From Chitinophaga pendula (GTDB taxonomy: Bacteria > Bacteroidota > Bacteroidia > Chitinophagales > Chitinophagaceae), in the NCBI RefSeq assembly GCF_020386615.1, contig NZ_CP077769.1:1178001-1242000 (forward strand): 64,000 nt of DNA, read 5' to 3'. The translations under genes were made by a program, and so were the position numbers. Every line of letters starts with the position of its first letter. The stretch's first letter is position 1. Below the pieces are notes generated by a model that was given only the letters and a program-made list of their open reading frames with translations, was not told the DNA's origin and searched no databases. Shown here piece by piece: positions 24,523-33,963 of the stretch.

Positions 24523-24747
24523 TTAGTTCGCCGTCTTCACGCACTTACCCTGATCCGGACTGGAGGGGTTGTTAGTAGACCAGCAGGTCAACCCCGCTTC
24601 ACATTTAATGTCCATCCAGTTACAATATTCCCCCTCTTTCGACGGACGAACGGTAAACCGGACAGCTTGACCGCCTAATACGTTCTTAATTTCACTTCTG
24701 GACAATACGTCCACGTTACTCATAGATTGGAATTGCAGTGTTTTCAT
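24523..24747 (-). CDS. Double-glycine-leader peptide with four-cysteine core
   Basis: This 74-aa precursor has a leader ending LSRSEIKNVLGG, clearly of the same type as the 12688-14065 peptides (R-x-E/D-x-K-x-x-x-GG). The core differs: four cysteines spaced C-x6-C-x5-C-x13-C, with KCEAGLTCW. The start is the ATG at 24747 or internal Met9. It is flanked by its own terminator and lies outside the main peptide island, next to the SusCD operon. Probably secreted; function unknown. Confidence 0.7.
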   Translation of the reverse strand: MKTLQFQSMSNVDVLSRSEIKNVLGGQAVRFTVRPSKEGEYCNWMDIKCEAGLTCWSTNNPSSPDQGKCVKTAN

Positions 24748-24999
24748 GTCGCTGAGTTTAATTATTGTGAAAGTTAAAATGTGGGCACTAGTAGCAGCTA
24801 GTAGTGACAGATTGTTGTTCGATAGTGCTTAAACGTTTAAGATTTGCTTGATAGGAAAAATGTTGGCATTGATCAATTATCTACAAGATAAGTTATCTTA
24901 ACTGAAGAATCACCGCAGTGATATTAAAGCCGCAAGATCACATCATAGCGACTTCTCTGACCAGATTACCAGTATTACCGCAGCAACCGGCTGGTAAAA
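24748..24999. other. Divergent intergenic region without recognised gene
   Basis: It carries the upstream region of the minus-strand peptide gene and leads into the SRPBCC promoter. It contains AGTAGCAGCTAGTAGTGAC-like short direct repeats near 24790 but no ORF worth calling. Confidence 0.4.
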
Positions 25000-25052
25000 T
25001 AAATTTGCGTAGTTAAATAGCTACATGTATTTTTGTAGTCAAATAGCTACAT
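25000..25052 (+). promoter_or_regulatory. Promoter -7 element followed by two tandem operator-like repeats
   Basis: TAAATTTG at 25000-25007 fits the Bacteroidota TAnnTTTG element. GTAGTTAAATAGCTACAT (25009-25026) and GTAGTCAAATAGCTACAT (25035-25052) follow, 26 bp apart and differing at one base. Each has GTAG/CTAC arms. A repressor on them would block initiation of the SRPBCC-YdeI operon. An ArsR-type regulator is a guess; none is encoded adjacent. Confidence 0.55.
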
Positions 25053-25080
25053 AAGGCAATCCGCATAAACAAAATATATC

Positions 25081-25548
25081 ATGGAGCGTAAAACCAAAGT
25101 AAATGTAGAAGATGGCAGACAGGAAGTTAAGATCACCCGCGACTTCGAACTGCCGGTAGACTTGCTGTTCAGAGCCTATGTAGAGGCCGATATCGTAGAA
25201 CAATGGATGGGCACCAAAGTAGTCAAACTGGAAAGCACAAAACATGGCAGCTACCAATTTGAAACAACAGATCCTAAAGGCAACCTCCATCGCTTCAGTG
25301 GCGTGATCCATGAACTCATACCCGACCATAAGATCACCCGCACCTTCGAAATAGAGAACGGCGCTATGGGGGTACAATTGGAATTCCTGCGCTTCGAACC
25401 ACTCACCGAAAATACCAGCAGGCTCAATATGCATGTACTATATGAATCCGTAGTCATAAGAGACCAGGTCGTCAAATTCGGTATGCCCAAAGGCATCGAT
25501 ATGGCACATACCCGTATACAAGAGATCATGAGCAAACTAAAAAAATAA
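25081..25548 (+). CDS. SRPBCC/AHSA1-domain protein
   Basis: This 155-aa protein has the AHSA1 (activator of Hsp90 ATPase homolog 1-like) START-fold pattern: ITRDFELPVDLLFRAYVEAD, VEQWMG, then KITRTFEIENG and the long C-terminal helix. Such proteins bind small hydrophobic ligands or act as stress-related accessory factors. The gene is followed 6 bp later by a YdeI-type gene, so they form one operon behind the tandem operator at 25009-25052. Confidence 0.87.
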   Translation: MERKTKVNVEDGRQEVKITRDFELPVDLLFRAYVEADIVEQWMGTKVVKLESTKHGSYQFETTDPKGNLHRFSGVIHELIPDHKITRTFEIENGAMGVQLEFLRFEPLTENTSRLNMHVLYESVVIRDQVVKFGMPKGIDMAHTRIQEIMSKLKK

Positions 25549-25554
25549 CCGGCA

Positions 25555-26148
25555 ATGGCAAAGAGTGCAACAAATCATAAAGTAGATGCTTTCATAGACA
25601 GAGAAGAGAAGTGGCAGAAAGAATTTGAAAAGCTGAGAGACATCCTGCTCGACTGTATGATGGCAGAAGACCTGAAATGGGGCGTACCTTGCTATAGCTA
25701 TAACGATAGTAACATCGTCCTGATACATGGCTTCAAAGATTACTGTGCTATATTGTTCTTCAAAGGCGCACTGTTAAGCGATCCGGAAAATGTATTGATA
25801 CAACAGACGGAAAATGTACAGGCAGCACGTCAGCTCAGGTTTACCAGCCTGAAAGAAATAGTACAACTGGAAGCAGTCATAAAATCTTATGTATTCGAAG
25901 CCATTGAAGTGGAAAAAGCAGGCCTCCAGGTCAACCTGAAGAAAGTCTCTGAATTCGCCGTAGTAGAAGAATTCCAGCAAAAGCTGGATAAAATGCCCAA
26001 ACTGAAAAAGGCTTTCGATGCTCTGACACCGGGCCGCCAGCGCGCCTACCTGTTGCACTTCTCCGCACCCAAGCAGGCAAAAACACGGGAAGCAAGAGTA
26101 GAAAAATGTATCCCACAAATACTCGACGGAAAAGGACTAAATGAATAG
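25555..26148 (+). CDS. YdeI-family protein (DUF1801 plus OmdA domain)
   Basis: This 197-aa protein has an N-terminal DUF1801-like fold (KLRDILLDCMMAEDLKWGVP, CAILFFKGALL). The C-terminal OmdA/YdeI helical tail has FQQKLDKMPKLKKAFDALTP and GRQRAYLLHFSAPKQAKTR, the family signature. YdeI proteins are linked to resistance to cationic peptides and stress in other bacteria; the biochemical role is unsettled. It is co-operonic with the SRPBCC gene. Confidence 0.88.
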   Translation: MAKSATNHKVDAFIDREEKWQKEFEKLRDILLDCMMAEDLKWGVPCYSYNDSNIVLIHGFKDYCAILFFKGALLSDPENVLIQQTENVQAARQLRFTSLKEIVQLEAVIKSYVFEAIEVEKAGLQVNLKKVSEFAVVEEFQQKLDKMPKLKKAFDALTPGRQRAYLLHFSAPKQAKTREARVEKCIPQILDGKGLNE

Positions 26149-26154
26149 TCCTTT
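26131..26154. terminator. Bidirectional terminator between convergent genes
   Basis: AAAGGACT and AGTCCTTT form an 8-bp stem with an 8-nt loop. The stem overlaps the stop codon of the YdeI gene and precedes the end of the convergent GT39 gene. Confidence 0.55.
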
Positions 26155-26164
26155 CCCTGTCTCA

Positions 26165-27688
26165 TTATCGCCACCGGCTTTTCATTTCCTCTATCTCCTG
26201 CTCGATCCTTTTATTGATATTGATCTTGGCGCCGGTAAATGTATAGATCATCGTACCGTACTCCCTGGCAAATGGATTTGTTATAGAATCAGCTACCACC
26301 GCTGTCGTAAAGAAAGGACCGGATTTCTCTATCTCCATATCCCGCGCATTGTCTTTCACCCGTATCAGGTGCACATAACGTACACGCAGATCAAACCAAT
26401 TGACATAGTCCGCATTAAAAGACACCGCCTTCACCCCTTTTTTCGTATAAAAGTTGATCGCACCCGCCTGGCCATAGTTGTCACAGAGTACCAGCGTCTT
26501 TGCAGGGTCCGGCATCAGCGCATATAAACTGTCTACCTTATGCGCCAGCTCTTTCCAACCAAGCATATCGGCAAAGTCCTGTGGCAACGGATGATCCTTG
26601 CCATCTTCCCACCGCAGCAACCCGATCTTTTTATAACGCTCCGCATGCGCTACAATGTACTCGGGGCTTTTCGTCGGGAACAATACCCGGTACATCGGCA
26701 CGAAAAACAATAGCGGAATGATCACCAGCACCGGCTGCAAATACCGCTTCCAGCCATTGTCCAGCACATCCGCCAGATAAGCCGCACCAAAGGATATATA
26801 GATAGGATATATTCCAATAGCATAATAGTCTTTAGCCTTGAAATACAGAAACACGGCTAGCGTAAATACCAGACTCCAGAAGAAAACCGCATATTTACGC
26901 AGAGGAGCATAGCTTAATACCGCATACAACCCCGCCAGTGTCACCGGTAATGCCCCCACGAAGAACAAAAGCTGCGCCCGCAGGAAACCCCACCGGTCTA
27001 CATGCACCAGCTGCCGCTCGGACAACTCTTTCATATGATGCACCACCGGGAAATGATGATGATATTGCCAAAGCAGGTTAGGCACTATCAGTAGCAGCGC
27101 CAGCAAAGCAGCCAGGTAAAGGTGTTTTTCCGTAAATAGTTGTCGCTGCCACGTAAGCAGCAACGCTGGTAGCAATCCCATCACACAGAAAACGATATTG
27201 TACTTATTAAGGAATCCAAAGGCAAATACAAGCGCACCAATATATAACCACTTCACCCGGTCGTCATATATATACCGGATCAGGCAATAATACAGTAAGG
27301 TCCAACAAAGCACATCCAGCGAATTAGGCTGGTACAGGATGTTAAGCCGCAAGAGGATGGAGAATAATACGCAGGTCGCCCCGAGTATAAGAGCAAACAG
27401 GCCGCCTTTCAATACCTCGATCGCTTTCCAGACTACCAGCAAGGTCAATGCCCCGAATAAGGCAGGGAAGAACTTCACCCAGAATACCGAATTGCCCAAT
27501 AACCGGATAAGGTAGGAATTCCACGAAGTCACAGGTGGTACCGACAAATATCCCCATGCCAGATGCCCGGCCTGGTCCAGGTGCAAATATTCATCCCTTT
27601 GCAAATCATACTCCGGGCTGATCAGATGATAACTCAACAGGAACTTGACAATGATAAATGCCAGTAAAATGATTGTTTTCTTTGTCAT
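26165..27688 (-). CDS. Glycosyltransferase family 39-like integral membrane protein
   Basis: This 507-aa GT-C protein has about ten membrane segments. The first extracytoplasmic loop carries the acidic DLQRDEYLHLDQAGHLA motif where PMT/ArnT-type enzymes hold their catalytic Asp/Glu. It is followed by the SVFWVKFFPALFGALTLLVV span and a soluble C-terminal domain (from about residue 340). It would transfer a sugar from a polyprenyl phosphate donor on the periplasmic side. It stands alone, so acceptor and sugar are unknown. Confidence 0.85.
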   Translation of the reverse strand: MTKKTIILLAFIIVKFLLSYHLISPEYDLQRDEYLHLDQAGHLAWGYLSVPPVTSWNSYLIRLLGNSVFWVKFFPALFGALTLLVVWKAIEVLKGGLFALILGATCVLFSILLRLNILYQPNSLDVLCWTLLYYCLIRYIYDDRVKWLYIGALVFAFGFLNKYNIVFCVMGLLPALLLTWQRQLFTEKHLYLAALLALLLIVPNLLWQYHHHFPVVHHMKELSERQLVHVDRWGFLRAQLLFFVGALPVTLAGLYAVLSYAPLRKYAVFFWSLVFTLAVFLYFKAKDYYAIGIYPIYISFGAAYLADVLDNGWKRYLQPVLVIIPLLFFVPMYRVLFPTKSPEYIVAHAERYKKIGLLRWEDGKDHPLPQDFADMLGWKELAHKVDSLYALMPDPAKTLVLCDNYGQAGAINFYTKKGVKAVSFNADYVNWFDLRVRYVHLIRVKDNARDMEIEKSGPFFTTAVVADSITNPFAREYGTMIYTFTGAKININKRIEQEIEEMKSRWR

Positions 27689-27920
27689 AGGTAATTACAT
27701 AAATAAATCAGACCGGCCACTCGACCGGATGTCCCGTTGGTATATACGAAGAATGGAAAAGCCTGTAAGGCGTATCAGATTAATTTGCAGACACTAATAT
27801 ACGCATTCTTTCAGGACCTTACTATCTGCCTCAAACAATCCCCGCTCCTTACTTGTTACATATCGAGAGTAAATAACGACTGGCGCAAATATTGTAGCCA
27901 TTAACAAATTTCCCTGGATA

Positions 27921-28949
27921 ATGACAAAACTATACGCCCTGGGTTGCCTGGCTGCAATGGCATTCATAGGCTGCCAGCATGCCAGCAACACGCACGAACA
28001 AACGGAAACTGCCATACCGGTTGTCATACAGCAGCTGACCAAAAGCAGCGATCAGAACACCATCCGCCTCAGCGGTAATGTAGAGGGTAATAAGACCGTA
28101 CGCCTCGGATTTATGGTCGCGGGTAAAATCAACTATATCGCTGCCAACGAAGGCCAACGTGTCAATGCCGGACAACTCCTGGCCAGCCTCGACCCGCAAA
28201 GCTATGGCTACGCCCTCGATGCCGCCAACGCCAGCCTCAACCAGGTACAGGACGAATACGACCGCCTAAAGATCATGCACGAAAGGAAAAGCCTCAGCGA
28301 AAGCGACTTCTCCAAAGTATCCAACACACTGGAACAAGCCAAAGCCCAACGTAACCTCCAGCAAAAGAATGTCAAAGAGACCAAACTATATGTTCCCTTC
28401 AATGGTGTACTGCTGAAGAAAAATGCCGAAGTAGGAGAGATCGTAAACACCGGTATGCCCCTGTTCGTTGTGGCCGATATACAACAGGTCAAAGTCAACG
28501 CAGCAGTACCCGAGTCCGAACTGCGAAGTATACGCCTCGGACAGGAGAGTAAAGTATACATCCCCTCCCTGGACACTACCTTCACCGGCAAAGTGGTAGA
28601 AGTAGGCTCCGCCGCCGATGCCACCACCCGCGCATTCACCGTTAAGATGGAGCTTAAAAATCCGCAGCTCCTTATCCGCCCTGGTATGATCGCAGAGTTA
28701 CAGACCACCTCCGCCACCAGGAGCGAAATGATGGTACTACCGGCAGAAGCCGTACTCCATGATACCGACAACTCCACCTATGTCTTCATCGCCGATACCG
28801 CCCGCCACCAGGCCTTTAAACGTAAGGTCACCCTGGGCCGGCTGGTAGACAATAAGATAGAAATCACCTCAGGCATCAACGAAAACGAACAGGTAGTCAC
28901 CGGCGGTCAGCAGAAATTACATGACGGCGTAGCGATCACCATAAAATAA
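27921..28949 (+). CDS. RND efflux periplasmic adaptor (membrane fusion protein)
   Basis: This 342-aa lipoprotein (Cys18 in AFIGCQHA) has the barrel-sandwich hybrid signature VRLGFMVAGKINYIAANEGQ and GQLLASLDPQ, an alpha-hairpin (residues about 95-150), a second lipoyl half (YVPFNGVLLKKNAEVGEIVN) and a beta-barrel. It links the inner-membrane pump encoded 7 bp downstream to the outer-membrane channel. Substrate unknown. Confidence 0.93.
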   Translation: MTKLYALGCLAAMAFIGCQHASNTHEQTETAIPVVIQQLTKSSDQNTIRLSGNVEGNKTVRLGFMVAGKINYIAANEGQRVNAGQLLASLDPQSYGYALDAANASLNQVQDEYDRLKIMHERKSLSESDFSKVSNTLEQAKAQRNLQQKNVKETKLYVPFNGVLLKKNAEVGEIVNTGMPLFVVADIQQVKVNAAVPESELRSIRLGQESKVYIPSLDTTFTGKVVEVGSAADATTRAFTVKMELKNPQLLIRPGMIAELQTTSATRSEMMVLPAEAVLHDTDNSTYVFIADTARHQAFKRKVTLGRLVDNKIEITSGINENEQVVTGGQQKLHDGVAITIK

Positions 28950-28956
28950 TTGCCCT

Positions 28957-31900
28957 ATGAATTTTGTGAAGTCATCGCTCAAATATCCGCAAGTCACCCT
29001 GCCCGTCCTGCTCCTGGTATTCATCGTCGGCGTCAACTCCCTGTTGAACATGCCCCGGCGTGAAGACCCGAAGATCACCATCCGCCAGGGCCTCGTCCTC
29101 GCCTACTACCCGGGTGCCAATGCCGCTCAGGTAGAAGACCAGGTCACCAAAAAGATAGAACAATACCTCTTCCAGTTCGAAGAAGTCAAAAAAGAAAAAA
29201 CCTACTCCACCACCAGCGATGGCATGATGGTCATCAACGTAGAACTGGAAGAATCCGTTAAAAACCCGGATGTCTTCTGGAGCAAACTACGACACGAACT
29301 ACTGCTGGTCAAAAACCTCGACCTGCCCCAAGGCGTCAGAGGCCCCATCGTCAACTCAGACTTCGGCGATACCGAAGCCCTGGTCATCGGCATCGTCAGC
29401 AATAATGCCGACTACACACAGCTGAAGAGCTATACCCAGAAGCTGGAAGACGAACTGCGCACCGTCAACGCCGTCTCCAAGATCAAACGTATCGGCGAAC
29501 AGAAAGAACAGATCTCCGTTACCTCCAACTCAGAAAAACTGGCACAATACGGTATCAGCCTTTCGCAAGTAGTACAGGTACTGCAATCACAGAATGCCAT
29601 TAATGCCACCGGCGATGTCAAGACCGACCTTTCCAAAGTGCCACTCTATACCAGCGGCTACTACAGCTCCGAAGACCAGATCGCCAATCAGATCGTCGGT
29701 ACCTCCCGCACCGGCGAAGTGATACGCCTTGGCGATGTAGCCGACATCAAACGTAACTACCAGGAGCCCACTCAGGAAATATCCGTCAACGGCGAAAAGG
29801 CCATGATGCTGGCCGTAGAAATGCGCGAAGGACATAACATCGTCAAGTTCGGAGAAGACTTGCAGAAAAAGATAGCTGAAATAGGAAAACTACTCCCCGG
29901 CAATGTCAAGCTGATCACCATCGTCAACCAACCACATATAGTAGACGAAAACATCAGCCACTTCATCCGCGAATTCTTCCTGGCAATCGTATCCGTAGTC
30001 ATAGTGGTCGTACTGCTACTACCGCTCCGTATTGCTGCCGTAGCTGCCATGGCCATCCCCATGACCATCGCTGTGACCTTCGCACTCCTGCACATGTTCA
30101 GCATAGAGCTGCACCAGGTGTCGCTTGCAGCTCTCATCGTAGTACTGGGTATGGTAGTAGACGATGCTATCGTGATAGCCGATAACTATGTCGAACTGCT
30201 CGACGAAGGCGTCGAACGATGGACCGCCGCCTGGCGTAGCGCCACCGACCTCGTTGTCCCCGTACTCACCGCCACCATTACCATCATAGCGGCATTCATG
30301 CCCATGGTCATCCTGACCGGGTCAGTAGGAGAGTTCATCTTCGCCCTGCCGATCACCGTCGCCATCGCGCTGGCAGCCTCATTCATCGTGGCCATGGTAC
30401 TTACCCCCTTATTATGTTACACCTTCATCAAAAAAGGCCTGCACGACCACAGCACACCAAAAAGTGACCAAAAGAAAGAGAAACGCTCCGTCCTCGATCG
30501 TATGCAGGATGGCTATGATAATGCAATAGAATGGTGCATGCGCCGCCCCGGACTCACCGTCATCGTCAGCCTGGTAACAGTGGCCGCCGCCTTCCTCCTC
30601 TATAAAGGCATCCGCCAGAAGTTCTTCCCGGCAGCAGAACGTAACCAGTTCGTCGTCGAAGTATGGATGCCCACCCGTACCAAACTGGATAAGACCAGGG
30701 AAGCTATACTCAAAGTAGAACGCCTGGTGAAGGAAGATAAACGCGTGGTCAGCTATGCCACCTTCGTCGGTACCAGCGCTCCGCGCTTCTACTACAACTT
30801 TTCCCCGGAAGTACCCGTTAGCAACTACGCCCAGGTACTGGTCAACACCTCCGATGATAAAGCCGCCGAAACCCTCGCAGAAGCACTGTCCCACAAAGTA
30901 GATACCCTCATCCCCGAAGGTCGCCCCCAGGTCAAACTGATGCAACAGGGCTCACCTTCCAAAGCTCCCGTAGAGGTCCGTATCATCGGCGATGAACTGA
31001 GCCAGCTCAAACGTATCGGCATCTCCATACAGGACATCCTGCAAAAAGCCAAAGGCAGCGCCATGGTACGCACCGACTTCCGCGAAGACTACTACGGCAT
31101 CGGCATCAACCTCACCGACGAAGCCAACCGCCTCGGGTTCACCACCACCAGCATCGCCAAAATGGTATATACCGGCTTCTCCGGATACCCCGTATCGACC
31201 ATGTATGAAGGCAATAACCCCGTAGACATCGTACTGCGCCTCGATGAAAAAAGCCGCCGCAACTCCGACGACTTGCAGAATATGTACCTCAGCTCCCCCG
31301 TCACCGGTGCCAATGTACCCCTCCGCCAGATCGCCCGCCTCACCCCCGAATGGCAGACCGGCAACATCATGCACCGCAACGGCATACGCACCCTCACCGT
31401 CCTCAGCGAAACAAAAGACGGAATACTCCCCTCCGAACTGCTCGGCACCATACAACCACAGATCCGGAAGATACCCCTGCCCCCCGGATATCGTATCGAA
31501 TATGGTGGAGAAGATGCCAACAAAAAAGAAACCTTCAGTCAGATGATCGTCGCCTTGCTCATCAGCCTGTTACTCATATATTTTATCCTGCTGTTCCAGT
31601 TCCGCAACCTCAAAGAAGCAACCCTGGTCATGCTCACCATCCCACTCAGCCTGTTCGGCGCCATGCTGGGGCTGATCATCACCCGCAACAACTTCGGCTT
31701 CACCGCATTCGTCGGGTTGATCAGCCTGTCAGGTATCGTAGTCCGCAACGCTATCATACTCATCGACCATACAAACGAACTACTCAAACATGGCATGGAC
31801 ATTCGCACCGCAGCCATTGAATCCGGCAAACGAAGGATGCGTCCCATCTTCCTTACCGCCATGGCCGCTGCCATCGGTGTACTTCCCATGATACTGTCCG

Positions 31901-32064
31901 GCTCCCCCATGTGGAGCCCCCTGGCCAGCGTCATCGCCGTCGGCGTAGTATGGTCCATGGTCATGGCCCTGCTCACCGTACCCGTACTATACGTCATGTG
32001 GATCAAACCAAAGGACAAGAAGGATATATTGAACAACGCTAAACCGGTGCAACATGAAGCATAG
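28957..32064 (+). CDS. RND-family efflux transporter, AcrB/HAE-like
   Basis: This 1035-aa inner-membrane pump has twelve spans and two large periplasmic loops. In TM4 the proton-relay acidic pair appears in LIVVLGMVVDDAIVIADNYV, and the second half has the corresponding ISLSGIVVRNAIILIDHTNE. Length and duplication match the hydrophobe/amphiphile efflux (HAE) class; no heavy-metal signature is seen. It sits between adaptor and TolC-like genes, forming a complete tripartite operon. The downstream gene starts inside its last 11 bp. Confidence 0.93.
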   Translation: MNFVKSSLKYPQVTLPVLLLVFIVGVNSLLNMPRREDPKITIRQGLVLAYYPGANAAQVEDQVTKKIEQYLFQFEEVKKEKTYSTTSDGMMVINVELEESVKNPDVFWSKLRHELLLVKNLDLPQGVRGPIVNSDFGDTEALVIGIVSNNADYTQLKSYTQKLEDELRTVNAVSKIKRIGEQKEQISVTSNSEKLAQYGISLSQVVQVLQSQNAINATGDVKTDLSKVPLYTSGYYSSEDQIANQIVGTSRTGEVIRLGDVADIKRNYQEPTQEISVNGEKAMMLAVEMREGHNIVKFGEDLQKKIAEIGKLLPGNVKLITIVNQPHIVDENISHFIREFFLAIVSVVIVVVLLLPLRIAAVAAMAIPMTIAVTFALLHMFSIELHQVSLAALIVVLGMVVDDAIVIADNYVELLDEGVERWTAAWRSATDLVVPVLTATITIIAAFMPMVILTGSVGEFIFALPITVAIALAASFIVAMVLTPLLCYTFIKKGLHDHSTPKSDQKKEKRSVLDRMQDGYDNAIEWCMRRPGLTVIVSLVTVAAAFLLYKGIRQKFFPAAERNQFVVEVWMPTRTKLDKTREAILKVERLVKEDKRVVSYATFVGTSAPRFYYNFSPEVPVSNYAQVLVNTSDDKAAETLAEALSHKVDTLIPEGRPQVKLMQQGSPSKAPVEVRIIGDELSQLKRIGISIQDILQKAKGSAMVRTDFREDYYGIGINLTDEANRLGFTTTSIAKMVYTGFSGYPVSTMYEGNNPVDIVLRLDEKSRRNSDDLQNMYLSSPVTGANVPLRQIARLTPEWQTGNIMHRNGIRTLTVLSETKDGILPSELLGTIQPQIRKIPLPPGYRIEYGGEDANKKETFSQMIVALLISLLLIYFILLFQFRNLKEATLVMLTIPLSLFGAMLGLIITRNNFGFTAFVGLISLSGIVVRNAIILIDHTNELLKHGMDIRTAAIESGKRRMRPIFLTAMAAAIGVLPMILSGSPMWSPLASVIAVGVVWSMVMALLTVPVLYVMWIKPKDKKDILNNAKPVQHEA

Positions 32065-33406
32065 TACCATTAACATAAAAAGAAGCATAGGCATCGGCAT
32101 TTTGATGATCGCTATCACCTGCACCGCCAACGCACAGACAGATACCCTGCGGCTGGAACAAGCCCGCGAAATGGCCCTGCAACAAAACCACCTCGTTAAA
32201 ATCCAACGGGAGAAATTACAGGAAACCAAAGCTAAAATCATCAACGCCCGCAGTAAGAATAAACCCCTCATATTCGCCAGCGGTAACTATATATACAACG
32301 GCGTCACCAAAGACTACGTCATCCCCAAAGGTGTCCTCGGCTCCCTGGCAGGCAATCCCCTGCCACTCTCAGATATCAGCTTATCCGTTAGCAAACATCA
32401 CCTGCTCATGGGCAGCGTAATGGCCTATCAACCAATCAGCCAGCTGGGCAAGATAGGAGTGGGCATACAAGCCGCCGAAGCCGACCTGCAGATCGCAACC
32501 GCACAGGTGACCAAAGCCGAACTGGAAATACAACAAGGGGTAGAGAAGTTGTACTACGCCTACCTCATGGCCCTGCAGCAAAGAGAAGAAGCCTCCGCCA
32601 ATATCGCATTGTCAGAACTCAAACTGTACGATGTAGAAAGCGCCCTCATGGCAGGTAAGACAGAAGAAGTGAACAAAATAGGACTACAGGCCGACCTCGC
32701 CAGTCAACAGCAAAAGCGGTTACAAATAGAGAATCAGATAGAAGACTACGCGGCCGATCTCCGCCAGCTCACGGGTATCGGTGGTTCAGGCTGGTTATAC
32801 CTGCCCGATGTCACCACGCCACTACCACCCCTTCCTGCACTGGAAAGCTATCTCAAACAGACAGACAATAACCCCGATGTGAAGATGGCCGGTATGAATA
32901 TTCAAAAGGCAGGCTACGGTATCGATGCTGCTAAACAAGACCGCATGCCCAACATCGGACTAATGGGTGGTTATACCTATCAGAACGTTGTGCCTCTGCT
33001 ACCAGGACACAATTACTTCCTGGGCGTTAACCTCAGCTGGAATATCATAGACTTCGGCAAGCGCCGGTCCGAAATAGACCAGTATGTATCGCAGAAAAAA
33101 CAGGCGGAAGAATACCTGGCCCATACCAGGGAAGAACTACATACACAGGTAGAAAAAGCCTACCGCAAAGCCTCCCAGTCATACCGGCTTATTGCCGTAG
33201 CAGAAAAAGCCGTGCAATATCGCCGCGAGGAATACCGCCTTAAAAATGACCGTAAAGCAGCAGGACTTACCTTGCCCAAAGATGTACTGGAAACCAAAGT
33301 CGCTCTGGCTAAAGCAGAACAGGATCGGTATAGCGCACAAATGGCCTATCGCATCGCTCTCACCGACCTGCAAAAATTGACAGGCAACACTATACCTGCA
33401 TATTAG
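32054..33406 (+). CDS. TolC-family outer-membrane efflux channel
   Basis: This 450-aa protein has a signal peptide (ending ANAQT) and two repeated helical-hairpin/barrel halves typical of outer-membrane efflux proteins: TLRLEQAREMALQQNHLVKI at the start and KAYRKASQSYRLIAVAEKAV in the second half. It overlaps the pump gene by 11 bp. It forms the exit duct of the RND complex. A hairpin over the stop codon ends the operon. Confidence 0.92.
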   Translation: MKHSTINIKRSIGIGILMIAITCTANAQTDTLRLEQAREMALQQNHLVKIQREKLQETKAKIINARSKNKPLIFASGNYIYNGVTKDYVIPKGVLGSLAGNPLPLSDISLSVSKHHLLMGSVMAYQPISQLGKIGVGIQAAEADLQIATAQVTKAELEIQQGVEKLYYAYLMALQQREEASANIALSELKLYDVESALMAGKTEEVNKIGLQADLASQQQKRLQIENQIEDYAADLRQLTGIGGSGWLYLPDVTTPLPPLPALESYLKQTDNNPDVKMAGMNIQKAGYGIDAAKQDRMPNIGLMGGYTYQNVVPLLPGHNYFLGVNLSWNIIDFGKRRSEIDQYVSQKKQAEEYLAHTREELHTQVEKAYRKASQSYRLIAVAEKAVQYRREEYRLKNDRKAAGLTLPKDVLETKVALAKAEQDRYSAQMAYRIALTDLQKLTGNTIPAY

Positions 33407-33416
33407 CAGGTATAGT
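33389..33416 (+). terminator. Terminator of the RND operon
   Basis: ACTATACCTGC and GCAGGTATAGT form an 11-bp perfect stem around ATATTA. The stop codon TAG (33404-33406) lies inside the hairpin. Confidence 0.7.
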
Positions 33417-33495
33417 ATCAAGTAGCAATAGGATAACACATGGGACAATAATGGAATAGACCGTTCTAACCACCCTTCCCCTTATCCAGCTAAAA

Positions 33496-33537
33496 TAAAT
33501 TTGCCATTATATTTTTAACGTACGTTTTTTATCGTAC
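33496..33537 (+). promoter_or_regulatory. Promoter -7 element and BlaI-type operator
   Basis: TAAATTTG at 33496-33503 fits TAnnTTTG. Fourteen bases on is the palindrome AACGTACGTT (33517-33526), overlapping the inverted repeat GTACG-N8-CGTAC (33520-33537). It lies 10 bp before the BlaI-like start, where BlaI/MecI repressors autoregulate. Confidence 0.6.
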
Positions 33538-33546
33538 CTTAGTGTC

Positions 33547-33948
33547 ATGAGAGGTAAAAAAGAAATATCCAGAGAAACAGTACCGACCAGAGCAGAAATG
33601 GACGTACTACAGGTACTCTGGCAACATGGGCCTTCCACCGTACGTTTTGTACACGATACCCTCAATCAGCAGAAAGAGGCGGTACAATATACCTCTACCC
33701 TCAAGCTGATGCAGGTCATGACCGAAAAGGGAATGCTGACGCGTGACGAAAGTAGTATGAAACATATCTACAGCGCAGCATTGGAAGAAGAAAAAACAAA
33801 AGGGACCTTGCTTTCCCGCTTTGTAGATAATATGTACAATGGCTCCGTCAGTAACCTGATGATGGCCCTCCTGGGCAATGATAAAACTTCAAAGAAAGAA
33901 CTGAAAGTGCTGAAGGAAATGCTGGACAAACTCGACGATAAGCAATAG
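33547..33948 (+). CDS. BlaI/MecI/CopY-family repressor
   Basis: This 133-aa winged-helix repressor has the opening VPTRAEMDVLQVLWQHGPST, HTH residues to YTSTLKLMQVMTEKGMLTRD, and the C-terminal dimerisation region with the protease-sensitive linker (SAALEEEKTKGTLLSRFVDN). It is encoded 15 bp upstream of the M56 peptidase that is expected to inactivate it on signal. Targets probably include its own operon through the palindrome upstream. Confidence 0.93.
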   Translation: MRGKKEISRETVPTRAEMDVLQVLWQHGPSTVRFVHDTLNQQKEAVQYTSTLKLMQVMTEKGMLTRDESSMKHIYSAALEEEKTKGTLLSRFVDNMYNGSVSNLMMALLGNDKTSKKELKVLKEMLDKLDDKQ

Positions 33949-33963
33949 CTAAAAACCAGTACC

